Part shown: piece after piece, positions 1 through 9,291 of the stretch
How positions within the stretch are numbered: position 1 is the stretch's first letter
Layout of the letters: every line of letters starts with the position of its first letter
NCBI RefSeq assembly: GCF_900102885.1
Contig: NZ_FNGE01000016.1
Coordinates: 1-59,642 of the forward strand
DNA length: 59,642 bases
Origin: Paracoccus chinensis
Lineage (GTDB): Bacteria > Pseudomonadota > Alphaproteobacteria > Rhodobacterales > Rhodobacteraceae
Direction: 5' to 3'
Made by a program: the position numbers and the translations under genes
Notes under the pieces: model-generated
Databases searched by the model: none
Told to the model about the DNA's origin: nothing
The model's input: the letters and a program-made list of their open reading frames with translations, nothing else

Positions 1-94
1 CCATCGCTCACCGCGCTCGGGGGAAGGGTCACATGGGTCAAATCTCAGTGGAAATCAGGCGCCAACCCGGGTCAGTTCCAAGTGGAAATCAACA
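1..94. mobile_element. Terminal end of an IS21-like element (body outside window)
   Basis: Two copies of the pattern GGGTCA-(8 nt)-TGGAAATCA lie at 35-57 and 69-91, with identical internal spacing and a 34-bp period. Repeated terminal motifs that finish in CA are typical of IS21-family ends, and this one would end at about 94. Directly beyond it the minus strand becomes a recognisable acyltransferase-like reading frame, so the element appears to have inserted into, and truncated, that gene. No transposase is visible because the element body lies to the left of the window. The family call rests on recalled terminal patterns only. Confidence 0.5.
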
Positions 95-1652
95 CGCAGG
101 AAGTTGCCTTGGACAAGGCCGCGCGTCCGAACCGGCCAAGCCCCAGTCCCACCAGCACTACCATGGCCGCCGCGCCGCCATAGATTGGCCAGCCGATTTG
201 ATGCTGTGTGACCACTGCCAAAATCGCCAGTGCCCGAAGGATGATGTCGCTGCCGAGCTAGGTCACTTGGCTGTGCGACATCTCAAGCGCGGAAAGCTGG
301 GCCAGGCTCATCTGTTCCCAGCCAGCTGGCACATGGCCTAGCGTGCGCTGAAGCTCCAGGCTAGGCTCTACATGGCGCAGCGAGTCGCCGCCAAGGTTAG
401 CGAAGCTGTCGTCTGGGCCTACCCGCAGAGGGCAAAGCAGTCGCGGAATGCCCGCACAAGATCGGGGCCGCGGTCCTGAAGGCGCGCCCGCAGCGCGGCA
501 TGGTCGATCTTGCCCGAGGCCAGCCGCGGCAGTTCGACAAGCCGCAGAGCCGTTACATGACGAAGGGTGAGTCCAGAGATCGAGGCCGCAAGTGCAGCGA
601 CCTCGTCGTCCGGCCGGGGACACGTGAAGGCTACGAGAAACCGCCGATCGTCGCCCACCATCGCCGCCGTAATCCCCCGCGTGGCCAGCGCCGCCTCGAC
701 CGCATCATGGCCGATGCGGTGTCCGCCGATCTTGGACATCCGCCGAAGGCGTCCTGCGATGCGGTAGATTCCCTCGCGGTCGCGCCGGGCCAGGTCGCCG
801 GTGGCAAGCTCGGTCACCTCAGCCGGGCGGGACAGGTCCTCGCGGCCTTCCGCATACCCCATCATGACTTTGGGTCCTTCGTAGATCAGCTCGCCTTTGG
901 CCTTGGGCTGGTCGAGGGGGTGCCCGTCCGGGCCCCTGAGTGACATCCGGCCGCCAAAAATAGCTCGGCCGATCGCGTCAGCATGCGTGTCGGCAAGATG
1001 GGGTGGCAGATAGGCGATCCGGGCCGTGGCTTCGGTCTGGCCGTACATGACGAAGAACCGGCCATCCCGCTCTTTCATGTGGCGAGCGTAAAGGCGCACC
1101 ATGTGGGGCGAAAGCCGCCCGCCCGCTACCGTCGTCAGCCGCAGGTCCGGCAGGGACGCCTCGCGGAAGCCGATGCCTTCCAGAAGATCATAGGTATGCG
1201 GCACACCGGCAAGGCTGGTACAGCGCGCCTCGGCAAGCCCTTCGAGAAAGCCAAGCGTGCGCACCGAGCAGGGATGCAGCCAGGCGCTCGCCCCGACAGC
1301 GAGATGAGAGGTGAGCACGGACAGTCCATAGGAGTAGTAAAGCGGCAGAGCCAGTGCAGCCCGGTCGTCCTGAGCGAGTTCCAGATACTCGGCGATGGCT
1401 GCTGCGTTGGCTTCCAGCGCCTGGCCCGAGAGCCGCACGCCCTTGCCCTGTCCGGTACTGCCCGAGGTCTGCAGCAGGAGTGCGAGGTCGGGATGGGGGC
1501 GGACCCCTAGGGCGGCCCGAAGGCAGCAATGCTGGCTTGCGGCTTGCCCGCCTTCTGGAAGGGGCCGCATCGGCAGGTTGGCGCTCGTACGAACCCCATG
1601 CAGCGCCACAGCTACTACAAATGCAATGCCTTCCAGCGCCTCCTAGTACAGC
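95..1652 (-). pseudogene. Degenerate adenylation / carrier / acyltransferase-like fusion gene
   Basis: The minus strand holds the C-terminal two thirds of an AMP-binding acyl ligase (frame 419-1609). It has the P-loop QTSGSTGQGKG, the YGQTEAT motif, the TGDLARRD motif and the terminal lysine motif LASGKIDHA. After FRDCFAL the reading jumps frame near 420-430 into a phosphopantetheine carrier domain (DDSFANLGGDSL, serine in GGDSL). That frame stops at 258-260, yet continues in frame into a hydrophobic stretch (SDIILRALAILAVV) resembling an acyltransferase-3 domain, cut by the IS end at about 94. The N-terminal ~130 residues of the ligase are absent. Three lesions (lost 5' end, frameshift, stop) plus the IS truncation make this a pseudogene. 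The original was probably a multidomain enzyme activating a carboxylic acid onto its own carrier and transferring it at the membrane; the substrate is unknown. Confidence 0.75.
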
Positions 1653-1762
1653 GCGTTCCAATTGGGTAAGCCGCCAAGCCGATTACTTCACATCGAGGCT
1701 CAAGCGACCTGCAACGAAACTAGCGCCGGCGATCTTCTGGGGTGGTCCTCAGCCGTAACGGG

Positions 1763-3427
1763 TCAGCTGCGGCGCGGATCGCCACGAAGCAGGACATGCC
1801 GCTGCCGCGGCAGATAAGCTCCGTCCTCCAGGTCTCTCAGGAAGGCGATGACCTTTTCACGGATCTCATTGTGCAGGTACCACGAGGTGAAGGACGTCGA
1901 GCCCGAAATCCAGATCCAGAGAACCGCCGTCTCTGCGTCCGCCTCCACCAGTTCCACCAGCGGCGCGCTGGTCGAACGCGGGTCACCCTCGACGATTTCC
2001 TCGACCTTCCGGCGGACCTGGTCAACCTCGATCCGATAGTCGACCGGGATCTTCACAATGCGGCGGACTTCCTCCCCTTCCTTTGACCAGTTCTCGAAGG
2101 GCTTCGACAAAAAATCCGAATGCGGAACGATCAGGCGGGTATCGAGCCAGGTCCGCAGGACGGTATGGGCGAAGGCAATGTCCTCGACGGTCGCCCAGTG
2201 GCCGTCATAGACAACGACATCGCCTACCCGAAGGGGATCGGTGAGCGCGATCTGCAGGCCCGCCACCATGTTGCCTAGGAGCGGCCGCGCGGCAATGGTG
2301 ACAAGCACCCCCAGCGCACCGGCCGATGCCAGAACCGACAGGCCGAAGCTGTCGAACACCCCGACCCGGTGGATGATGTAGCCGAGCCAGAGCAGGGCGA
2401 CAAAGACCAGCGCCATCCGCCGCATCACGTAGACCGTGGTCTTGATGCGGCGGTTCCCGGGATCGTCGATCTCCAGCGGAACGACATAGCGCCGGCTCAA
2501 GCCCAGCGACACGGCTGCCACGACCTGAACAAAGAGCCAGCCCCCCGCCGCCAATCCCACGGCCTCCGAAGCGATCGCCAGGTTCGAGGCAATCGGCCCT
2601 GTCAGCAGGACCAGATCGGTCGCGCCGAAGCGGATGGCGATCGCGGCCACGAGGATCGACAGGGTAAGACCGATCTTTCGTCCCGACCGGAGCCAGGAAA
2701 GGCGCTTCGCCAAGGCGCGCAAGCCGTAATAGACCGTTACGCCGGAAAGGATACCCGCCACCAGCAGAAGGGCTGCCGCCAGCAGTTCCCAGGACGAGTC
2801 CTTTCCTAGGTTGTCCAGGCGCTCTTCCAGCGGGATCCACCGTCCCAGCAGGCCCGGCCGGATCTCGGCAAAGATCTCGGGCGTGCGCTCGACGGTGAGT
2901 GGCGAGAACAGCCACACGGGCTCATCCTCGCCTGCCTGGAATCGCTGAAGGCTGATCGGCACGGGCCGTCCGTCCAGCCTGACCTCGCCCAGTTCGATTG
3001 ACCGGCGGCTGTAGGGACTGCCCGATTGAGCCAGGTCCGGCAGGACGCGCGCGTCCGGCTGGTCCGGCAGCTCCGACCAGTCGATCAGATTATGGCGGCG
3101 CAGGACAAAGGCGAGCATCAGGGCAAGCCGGGGTGCCTGTTCTGCCTGCTCCTCAAGCGGTATCGCCGAGAGATTCAGGACATGCGCGGCACGCGCGAAA
3201 TCGTCGTCCTCGATCGCCTCGAGATAGCTGTCGATCGTGGAGCGAGGGGTATCGAGGCGCAGCTGTCTCTCCACCGGCGGAAGTCCCGCGTTGATCTGGT
3301 CGACCTGGTACGCGAACGGAGCGGCCTCACTGTCGTCGTCCTGAGCGCAGGCAGCCGTGCAGACGGCCAGGCAGAATGCGAAGGAGATCAGACACGCTCG
3401 GACGAGCAGCGCCATTCCCGTGATCAT
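1763..3427 (-). CDS. MscS family mechanosensitive ion channel
   Basis: About 554 residues. An N-terminal signal-like segment (LISFAFCLAVCTAACA) is followed by a ~180-residue periplasmic region, then five or more hydrophobic helices and the MscS core. The pore-lining helix is the Gly/Ala-rich FGLSVLASAGALGVLV region, followed by the beta-domain signature (ALTDPLRVGDVV, VEDIAFAHTVLRTWLDTRLIVPHS) and the C-terminal alpha/beta domain. The product should gate under membrane tension in the inner membrane and release solutes on osmotic downshock. The ATG at 3427 follows a purine-rich GAGAGAAAG at suitable spacing; the longer frame begins at a TTG six codons earlier. It has no operon partner and lies between decayed regions, but its own frame is intact. 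Confidence 0.88.
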   Translation of the reverse strand: MITGMALLVRACLISFAFCLAVCTAACAQDDDSEAAPFAYQVDQINAGLPPVERQLRLDTPRSTIDSYLEAIEDDDFARAAHVLNLSAIPLEEQAEQAPRLALMLAFVLRRHNLIDWSELPDQPDARVLPDLAQSGSPYSRRSIELGEVRLDGRPVPISLQRFQAGEDEPVWLFSPLTVERTPEIFAEIRPGLLGRWIPLEERLDNLGKDSSWELLAAALLLVAGILSGVTVYYGLRALAKRLSWLRSGRKIGLTLSILVAAIAIRFGATDLVLLTGPIASNLAIASEAVGLAAGGWLFVQVVAAVSLGLSRRYVVPLEIDDPGNRRIKTTVYVMRRMALVFVALLWLGYIIHRVGVFDSFGLSVLASAGALGVLVTIAARPLLGNMVAGLQIALTDPLRVGDVVVYDGHWATVEDIAFAHTVLRTWLDTRLIVPHSDFLSKPFENWSKEGEEVRRIVKIPVDYRIEVDQVRRKVEEIVEGDPRSTSAPLVELVEADAETAVLWIWISGSTSFTSWYLHNEIREKVIAFLRDLEDGAYLPRQRHVLLRGDPRRS

Positions 3428-3603
3428 GTCCGTGCTTTCTCTCAAAGCCGCCCCATTACGGAACGGATGCCATCAAGGAACGCATTACGCAGCACAGATT
3501 GTCAGCCGACAACTGCCGCACGCCTAGGTCAAGGCCTTTGCTGCCAGCCGTGGCACCCGCATCGTCTCTCCGAATCAACTGAGCAGGCCTGCGGTCCCTG
3601 CTG

Positions 3604-4005
3604 CTAGACCTGCAAGGACCGCAGATCGCTGATCCGGGTGGTGTAGCGGGGCGAACGGTGATCGGCGCGCAGGCGCCACTCACCCCCAAAGCCTTCGCGG
3701 CCCAGCACAATCGTCTTCTTGCCGAAGCGGTCGTTTAGTGCATCAAGCGCATCCATCAGTCTGGCATCCCGAGGACGATCGGGCAGGGACAGGAGTTCCG
3801 GCCTGTCCCATCCGCCTACAAGATCATAGAGAATGACGCCCGCCTTGTTGTAGGCGCATCTATTGCCCGAGGGATCGCCCTTTCAGGTCCGGCGGGCTGC
3901 GCTGACAGCTGCGTCCACCAGATCGAAGCTGTTGTTTGACATGGGCAACAGTCGTACGCTGCGCGCGGCGGAATGCCGCGCCCGCTCCGGCTTGTGCGGG
4001 TTGAG
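3604..4005 (-). pseudogene. umuC: umuC-type DNA polymerase V remnant (C-terminal part)
   Basis: On the minus strand one frame reads NPHKPERARHSAARSVRLLP, then MSNNSFDLVDAAVSAARRT, an in-frame TGA, then CAYNKAGVILYDL and the C-terminal DUF4113-like block LMDALDALNDRFGKKTIVLG with SPRYTTR, ending at the stop 3604-3606. This is the little-finger and tail region of a Y-family translesion polymerase. The TGA sits where the family usually has an aromatic residue (a TGG to TGA change is enough). The palm and finger domains are missing; upstream the similarity ends near 4005, where a plus-strand helicase remnant begins. It is a clear fragment and not functional. Confidence 0.75.
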
Positions 4006-4425
4006 CACCGCAACCTAGTGGCGGTAGTGAGCCATGCCACAGCGATTTCGAGGGGCGAATGTATCAGCGCCGCGGGGCAGTGGATCAACGATCGCACGCA
4101 CGGCCTACGATTCAGGGCGCAGTTCCTCAAGACATCCGCGCCTACAGCTGCCGAGGGCATCGAGAAATATCCCGGCCCGAGGCATAATCTGCAGCATCGG
4201 CCCTGTCACAGACAAGCGCTTCGTGCGCCACTTCGGAACGGAGGTCGACATCATCGAGACCAGCCTCAAGCAATTGCGGGACGTAGAGGGCATCAGTTCT
4301 GTCCGCGCCACTGGATCGCGAGGATAGTTCACGCTCGCTCCGACAGCCCTGGTACCAGCGGACGCGTTATCAGTCCAAGCGTGTTCCGGATCAGCGCCCA
4401 TGAGACAGACCGGGTCATTTCATGA
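3994..4425 (+). pseudogene. RecD2-like helicase remnant (N-terminal region)
   Basis: The plus strand from about 3994 reads HRNLVAVVSHATAISRGE, AAGQWINDRTHGLRFRAQFL and APTAAEGIEKY, which matches the N-terminal domain of RecD2/TraA-type superfamily 1B helicases. After a frameshift near 4170 it continues as the helix-hairpin-helix block SIGPVTDKRFVRHFGTEV with QLRDVEGISSVRA. A second shift near 4310 leads to weak similarity up to the stop at 4425. The ATPase domains are absent. It lies tail-out against the umuC remnant, so two DNA-repair genes were juxtaposed and then eroded. Confidence 0.6.
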
Positions 4426-4466
4426 GAGGAGGATGGCTGGTTCATTGTAGCCGCCAAGGAGCGAAG

Positions 4467-4532
4467 ATGAAGCCGACATCCCGGCCAACCAAGAAGGCCC
4501 CCGCCAAGGCCGTACTGAAGGACATCCGGTGA
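4467..4532 (+). mobile_element. IS3-family orfA 5' remnant
   Basis: A 21-codon frame starts MKPTSRPTKKAPAKAV and ends in TGA. This basic leader resembles the first residues of a common IS3-family OrfA, which normally runs on into a helix-turn-helix domain (RRQFSAEEKIRIV-type). Here the frame stops at once and no helix-turn-helix follows, so only a 5' scrap remains. The identification is from memory of the leader alone and is tentative. Confidence 0.35.
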
Positions 4533-4857
4533 GCGAGCCAGGCATTCGAAGAAACTCGCGCGTGGCTGTGGTTCATCAGCCCTAGATACAGAGGCTTGGC
4601 AAGATGCCCCATGATTGGCTTGTGGATGAACAAGGGCTGCTTCTGTCGTGAGGCCAGGGAGAGCGGTTCCGGTGGAGAAGGCTGGATGTCAGGCCCGTGC
4701 CCCTCGCCGTACTTCCATACAACCTGTTGAAGCAGATGATCTCGGGTAAGACCCAGAAAAGAAGATCGCGTCGGCTTCTGCAGGAAAGGTGAGGCGGCAG
4801 CTTCTCATCTGGCAGGCGGGTCTTGCCCGGCGGTGCCAGGCCTTCCTGCGGCAAGAA
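4533..4857. other. Gene-poor spacer upstream of the ugp operon
   Basis: I find no reading frame with recognisable content on either strand here. The frames present (for example minus 4582-4854) lack domain-like composition. It is probably scrambled IS-associated DNA between the orfA scrap and the ugp promoter region. Confidence 0.5.
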
Positions 4858-4886
4858 TTGACTCTGGCTGCAGCGCTCGGGTTAAG
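4858..4886 (+). promoter_or_regulatory. Candidate promoter for ugpBAEC
   Basis: TTGACT at 4858-4863 is followed after 17 bp by GTTAAG at 4881-4886, about 100 bp upstream of ugpB. The -35 is near consensus and the -10 is poor. A purine-rich ribosome-binding site (GAGGGGAGAGAG) lies just before the ATG at 4987. Confidence 0.3.
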
Positions 4887-4986
4887 GTGGCTCCGAATGC
4901 CGGGACAAACTCGGTCGCAGGGAAGGTCGGCGCGATAGTCGCGGTGGCTTCCCGGGCGGGCACACCACGAGGGGAGAGAGTACTTC

Positions 4987-6282
4987 ATGAAGCTGACAAG
5001 CCTTTGGCTTAGCGGATTTGCCGTCATGCCGTTCGCCGCGCATGCGCAGGTCGAGATTTCATGGTGGCACGCCATGACCGGCGCGAACGCCGAGGTGGTC
5101 GAGAAGATCGCCGGCGACTTCAACGCAAGCCAGTCCGACTATGTCGTCAAGCCGGTCTTCAAGGGCACCTATCCCGAAACGCTGAATGCCGGCATCGCCG
5201 CGTTCCGTGCCGGCCAGGCGCCCGACATCATGCAGGTCTTCGATGTCGGAACGGGCGTCATGATGGGTGCGGGGGGCGCCATCGTGCCCGTGGGCAAGGT
5301 CCTGACCGACGGCGGCTTCACCTTTGACAAGAGCCAGTACCTGCCGGGGATCGTGGGCTATTACTCGACCCCCGAGGGCGAGATGCTGTCCTTCCCCTAC
5401 AACTCGTCCTCGCCGATCTTGTATTACAACAAGGACATCTTCGAGAAGGCCGGGCTGGACGTGGACGCGCCGCCCCAGACCTGGGCCGAGGTCTGGGCCG
5501 CGGCCCGCAAGATCAAGGAAAGCGGGGCCGCGACCTGCGGCTATACCTCGACCTGGCTGACCTGGATCCATACCGAGAACTTCGCCGCCTGGAACAACGT
5601 GTCCTGGGCCACGAACGAGAACGGCCTTGCCGGCACCCCGGAGCTGAAGATCGACGGGCCGCTGTTCGTCAAGCATTTCCAGGAAATCGCCGACCTGGCC
5701 AAGGAGGGGGTGTTCGTCTACGGCGGCCGGACCTCGGAAGCCAAGCAGAACTTCACCTCTGGCGAATGTGGCATCCTGACCGAAAGTTCGGGCGGCCTGG
5801 GCGACGTGGTCAAGTCCGGGATCAACTACGGCATCGGCAAGCTGCCCTATGACGAGACGGCCGAAGGCGCGCCCCAGAACACCACGCCGGGCGGCGCCTC
5901 GCTTTGGGTCATGGCCGGCAAGTCGGACGAGGTCTACAAGGGCGTCGCGACGTTCTTCAACTATCTCTCGCAGACCGAGGTGCAGCAGTTCCTGCACGAA
6001 CAGTCGGGCTACCTGCCGGTGACGATGGCGGCGTATGAGGCGACCAAGGCCTCGGGCTTCTATGAACAGAACCCCGGCCGCGAAACGCCGCTGCTGCAGA
6101 TGTCGGGCAAGGCGCCGACCGAGAACTCGAAAGGGGTGCGCGCGCCCAACCTGCCGCAGCTGCGCGACATCCAGAACGAGGAATACGAGAAGATGCTGGC
6201 TGGCCAGCAGACTGCCGAGGAGGCGCTGAAGAACGCGGTGACGCGCGGTAACGCCGCGATCCGGGAGGCGGTGGGCGGCTGA
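4987..6282 (+). CDS. ugpB: sn-glycerol-3-phosphate ABC transporter substrate-binding protein
   Basis: 431 residues with a Sec signal peptide (cleavage probably after FAAHA) and the family-1 extracellular solute-binding fold. It begins ISWWHAMTG and contains YPETLNAGIAAFRAGQAPDI and a conserved SFPYNSSSPILYYNKD block, all characteristic of UgpB. It should bind glycerol-3-phosphate or glycerophosphodiesters in the periplasm and deliver them to UgpAE. The start is supported by a GAGGGGAGAG ribosome-binding site. It is first in a four-gene operon and is separated from ugpA by a strong hairpin. In relatives this operon answers to phosphate limitation; I did not identify a Pho box. Confidence 0.93.
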   Translation: MKLTSLWLSGFAVMPFAAHAQVEISWWHAMTGANAEVVEKIAGDFNASQSDYVVKPVFKGTYPETLNAGIAAFRAGQAPDIMQVFDVGTGVMMGAGGAIVPVGKVLTDGGFTFDKSQYLPGIVGYYSTPEGEMLSFPYNSSSPILYYNKDIFEKAGLDVDAPPQTWAEVWAAARKIKESGAATCGYTSTWLTWIHTENFAAWNNVSWATNENGLAGTPELKIDGPLFVKHFQEIADLAKEGVFVYGGRTSEAKQNFTSGECGILTESSGGLGDVVKSGINYGIGKLPYDETAEGAPQNTTPGGASLWVMAGKSDEVYKGVATFFNYLSQTEVQQFLHEQSGYLPVTMAAYEATKASGFYEQNPGRETPLLQMSGKAPTENSKGVRAPNLPQLRDIQNEEYEKMLAGQQTAEEALKNAVTRGNAAIREAVGG

Positions 6283-6298
6283 CGCCACCCCCTGAGAT

Positions 6299-6323
6299 GC
6301 GGATGGGCCATGCGCCCATCCGC
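6299..6323 (+). terminator. Intra-operon hairpin between ugpB and ugpA
   Basis: GCGGATGGGC at 6299-6308 and GCCCATCCGC at 6314-6323 form a perfect 10-bp stem with a 5-nt loop, directly after the ugpB stop. There is no T tract, so a processing or 3'-end-stabilising hairpin (keeping binding-protein mRNA abundant) is more likely than a full terminator. Confidence 0.7.
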
Positions 6324-6349
6324 AACCCTTCCCCGTCAAGAGACCCCGG

Positions 6350-7231
6350 ATGCGAAGAACCGTCTTTCCCCACAAGTTCCTGCCGTGGCTGCTGCTTGCG
6401 CCACAGCTGCTGGTCACCCTGATCTTCTTCTATTGGCCGGCAGGCCAGGCGTTCCGCCAGTCGATGCTCAAGGAGGACCCGTTCGGACTGAGTTCCACCT
6501 TCGTGGGGCTGGCGAACTTCCGCCGCGTGCTGAGCGATCCGGGCTATCTGAACGCCTTGCAGGTGACGGTGGTGTTTTCGCTGCTGGTCGCCTTCATTCC
6601 CATGGCCATCGCCCTGTTCCTTGCGGTGCAGGCCGAAAAGATCACCCGCGGCAAGGGGCTGTATCGCACGCTGATGATCTGGCCCTATGCGGTGGCCACG
6701 GCCATCGCGGGGATGCTGTGGCTGTTCATGTTCAACCCGAGCTTCGGCACCCTGGCCTGGCCGCTGAAGCAGTTGGGCATCAACTGGAACCCGCTGCTGA
6801 ACCCGAACCATGCGATGATCCTGGTCGTCGCCGCGGCGACATGGAAGCAGATCAGCTACAACTTCCTGTTCTTTGTCGCGGGGTTGCAGGCGATTCCGCA
6901 TTCGCTGCTGGAAGCCGCGGCCATCGACGGCGCAAGCCGCCGTCACGCCTTCTGGACCATCGTGTTCCCGCTGCTGGCGCCGACCACGTTCTTCCTGCTG
7001 GTGGTCAACACGGTCTATGCGCTGTTCGACACCTTCGGCATCATCCATGCGGTGACGGGGGGCGGTCCGGGCAAGGCGACCGAGACGCTGGTCTACAAGG
7101 TCTATAACGACGGCTTCGTGAACCTGAACATGGGCGACTCTGCCGCACAGTCGGTGATCCTGATGCTGATCGTGATCGCGCTGACCGCCGTCCAGTTCCG
7201 CTATATCGAACGGCGGGTGCATTATGGCTGA
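6350..7231 (+). CDS. ugpA: sn-glycerol-3-phosphate ABC transporter permease
   Basis: 293 residues with six predicted membrane segments. It has the binding-protein-dependent permease EAA loop ([20 protein letters not shown] followed by PLL). The cytoplasmic N-terminus [13 protein letters not shown] and the periplasmic loop with [20 protein letters not shown] match UgpA. It pairs with UgpE to form the channel. Its stop overlaps the ugpE start by 8 bp, indicating translational coupling. Confidence 0.92.
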   Translation: MRRTVFPHKFLPWLLLAPQLLVTLIFFYWPAGQAFRQSMLKEDPFGLSSTFVGLANFRRVLSDPGYLNALQVTVVFSLLVAFIPMAIALFLAVQAEKITRGKGLYRTLMIWPYAVATAIAGMLWLFMFNPSFGTLAWPLKQLGINWNPLLNPNHAMILVVAAATWKQISYNFLFFVAGLQAIPHSLLEAAAIDGASRRHAFWTIVFPLLAPTTFFLLVVNTVYALFDTFGIIHAVTGGGPGKATETLVYKVYNDGFVNLNMGDSAAQSVILMLIVIALTAVQFRYIERRVHYG

Positions 7232-8084
7232 AAGCCCTTTCGCCTCGCGCGGGGCGTCGCGGATCTGGGCGCATTTCTGGATGGTCCTCGGGGTCATCCT
7301 GGTGGTTTTCCCGGTCTATTACGTCTTCATCGCCTCGACCCACTCGACGCAGACGATCCTGCGCCCGCCGCTGCCACTTCTGCCGGGGCCCGAGGGCCTA
7401 GCGAACTACGGCGACGCGCTTTCGGGCGGAATCGGGCAGATCGGCGGGGTCAGCCTGTGGCGGCTGCTCGGCAACACGACGCTGATCGCGGTCGGCATCG
7501 CGGTGGGCAAGATCGTGATCAGCATGGCCTCGGCCTATGCGATCGTGTTCTTCCGCTTTCCGCTGCGCATGGTCTGCTTCTGGCTGATCTTCATCACGCT
7601 GATGCTGCCGGTCGAGGTGCGCATTCAGCCGACCTACAAGGTCATGGTGGATCTCGGGCTGATCGACACCTACCCGGGACTGATCCTGCCGCTGATCGCC
7701 TCGGCCACGGCGACTCTGCTGTTCCGGCAGTTCTTCATGACCATCCCCGACGAGCTGCTGGAGGCGGCGCGGGTGGACGGGGCAGGGCCCTGGCGCTTTT
7801 TCCGCGACATCCTGTGGCCGCTGTCGCTGACCAACGTGGCGGCGATCTTCGTGATCCAGTTCATCTACGGCTGGACGCAGTATCTGTGGCCACTGCTGGT
7901 CACCAACTCGAACGAAATGAACACCATCGTCATCGCGCTGAAGAAGATGATCTCCTTCGCCGATGCCGAGACCCCCTGGAACCTTGTCATGGTCACCTCG
8001 GTCCTTGCGATCCTGCCGCCGATCCTGGTCGTCGTGCTGATGCAGCGCTGGTTCGTGAAGGGCCTTGTCGAGACGGAGAAGTGA
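7224..8084 (+). CDS. ugpE: sn-glycerol-3-phosphate ABC transporter permease
   Basis: 286 residues and six predicted transmembrane helices. The EAA motif reads [20 protein letters not shown]. The [14 protein letters not shown] segment is typical of UgpE. It is the second channel subunit. It overlaps ugpA at the 5' end, and its TGA is immediately followed by the ugpC ATG. Confidence 0.92.
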   Translation: MAESPFASRGASRIWAHFWMVLGVILVVFPVYYVFIASTHSTQTILRPPLPLLPGPEGLANYGDALSGGIGQIGGVSLWRLLGNTTLIAVGIAVGKIVISMASAYAIVFFRFPLRMVCFWLIFITLMLPVEVRIQPTYKVMVDLGLIDTYPGLILPLIASATATLLFRQFFMTIPDELLEAARVDGAGPWRFFRDILWPLSLTNVAAIFVIQFIYGWTQYLWPLLVTNSNEMNTIVIALKKMISFADAETPWNLVMVTSVLAILPPILVVVLMQRWFVKGLVETEK

Positions 8085-9143
8085 ATGGCCCGCATCCTGC
8101 TGAACGACCTGCGCAAGACCTATGACGGGCAGGAGGTCATCCACGGCATCACGATGGACATCGCCGACGGCGAGTTCGTGGTGATCGTCGGCCCGTCCGG
8201 TTGCGGCAAGTCCACGCTTCTGCGGATGGTGGCAGGGCTCGAGGGCATCTCCTCGGGCACGATCGAGATCGGCGGCAAGGTCGTCAACGCCCTGGAGCCG
8301 CGCGACCGCAACATCGCCATGGTGTTCCAGAACTATGCGCTCTACCCGCACATGAGCGTACGCGAGAACATGATCTACGGCCTGAAGATCGCCAAGATGC
8401 CCAGGGCCGAGATCGAGGAGCGCCTGATGCGCGCCGCGAAGATGCTTGAGCTCGAACCCTATCTGGACCGCAAGCCGCGCGCGCTTTCGGGCGGCCAGCG
8501 CCAGCGGGTCGCCATGGGGCGGGCATTGGTGCGCGATCCGGCGGCCTTCCTGCTGGACGAGCCGCTGTCGAACCTCGACGCCAAGCTGCGGCTGCAGATG
8601 CGGCTTCAGATCAAGGAAATGCACCTGCGGACCGGGCAGACGACGCTTTACGTGACCCACGACCAGGTCGAGGCGATGACGCTGGCCGACCGCCTGATCG
8701 TGATGAACGCGGGCATTGCCGACCAGATCGGGACGCCGCTGGAGGTTTATGAGCGTCCCGCCACCGAATTCGTCGCGGGCTTCATCGGATCGCCCGCCAT
8801 GAACATTCTCACCGTGACCGTCAGCGAGGGTGCGGCCATCCTTCCGGGCAACCGGCGCCTGCCCCTGCCGGGCCTGCCTGGCGCGGGAGAGTTCCGGTTG
8901 GGCATGCGGCCCGAGGACCTGCGCGTTGCCGAGTCGACCGAAGGCGCGATTCCGGTCGAACTGCGCTCGGTCGAGCGGCTGGGGGCGGATGCTTTCGGCT
9001 ATGGCCTGATCGAGGGCACGGACGTTCCGATGACGGTCAGGCTGCCCGGCAACTCTGCGGCCAAGCGGGGCGACCGTCTGGGCGTCCTGCCGGAAGACGG
9101 CCGCCTGCACCTGTTTTCGGTTGCAACCGGAAAGCGGGTGTGA
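8085..9143 (+). CDS. ugpC: sn-glycerol-3-phosphate ABC transporter ATP-binding protein
   Basis: 352 residues. The order is Walker [11 protein letters not shown]-loop [12 protein letters not shown], signature [13 protein letters not shown], Walker [13 protein letters not shown] and the H-loop [13 protein letters not shown], then a C-terminal OB/TOBE domain as in MalK/UgpC-type ATPases. It energises UgpAE. It abuts ugpE with no gap and is the last gene of the operon. Confidence 0.93.
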   Translation: MARILLNDLRKTYDGQEVIHGITMDIADGEFVVIVGPSGCGKSTLLRMVAGLEGISSGTIEIGGKVVNALEPRDRNIAMVFQNYALYPHMSVRENMIYGLKIAKMPRAEIEERLMRAAKMLELEPYLDRKPRALSGGQRQRVAMGRALVRDPAAFLLDEPLSNLDAKLRLQMRLQIKEMHLRTGQTTLYVTHDQVEAMTLADRLIVMNAGIADQIGTPLEVYERPATEFVAGFIGSPAMNILTVTVSEGAAILPGNRRLPLPGLPGAGEFRLGMRPEDLRVAESTEGAIPVELRSVERLGADAFGYGLIEGTDVPMTVRLPGNSAAKRGDRLGVLPEDGRLHLFSVATGKRV

Positions 9144-9291
9144 CCGGGGCCCATGCTCTGGAAAGGCGCGGGCCGTCTTCCCCGGCGCGGCTGATTGACA
9201 GCGACGGGCTTTGAGCGCCCCCTGACCGGACCAACGCGGCGCATCGGCAACTCCTCGCGAGCGGCCGATGTCCGCCAGACGGGAGATCGGC

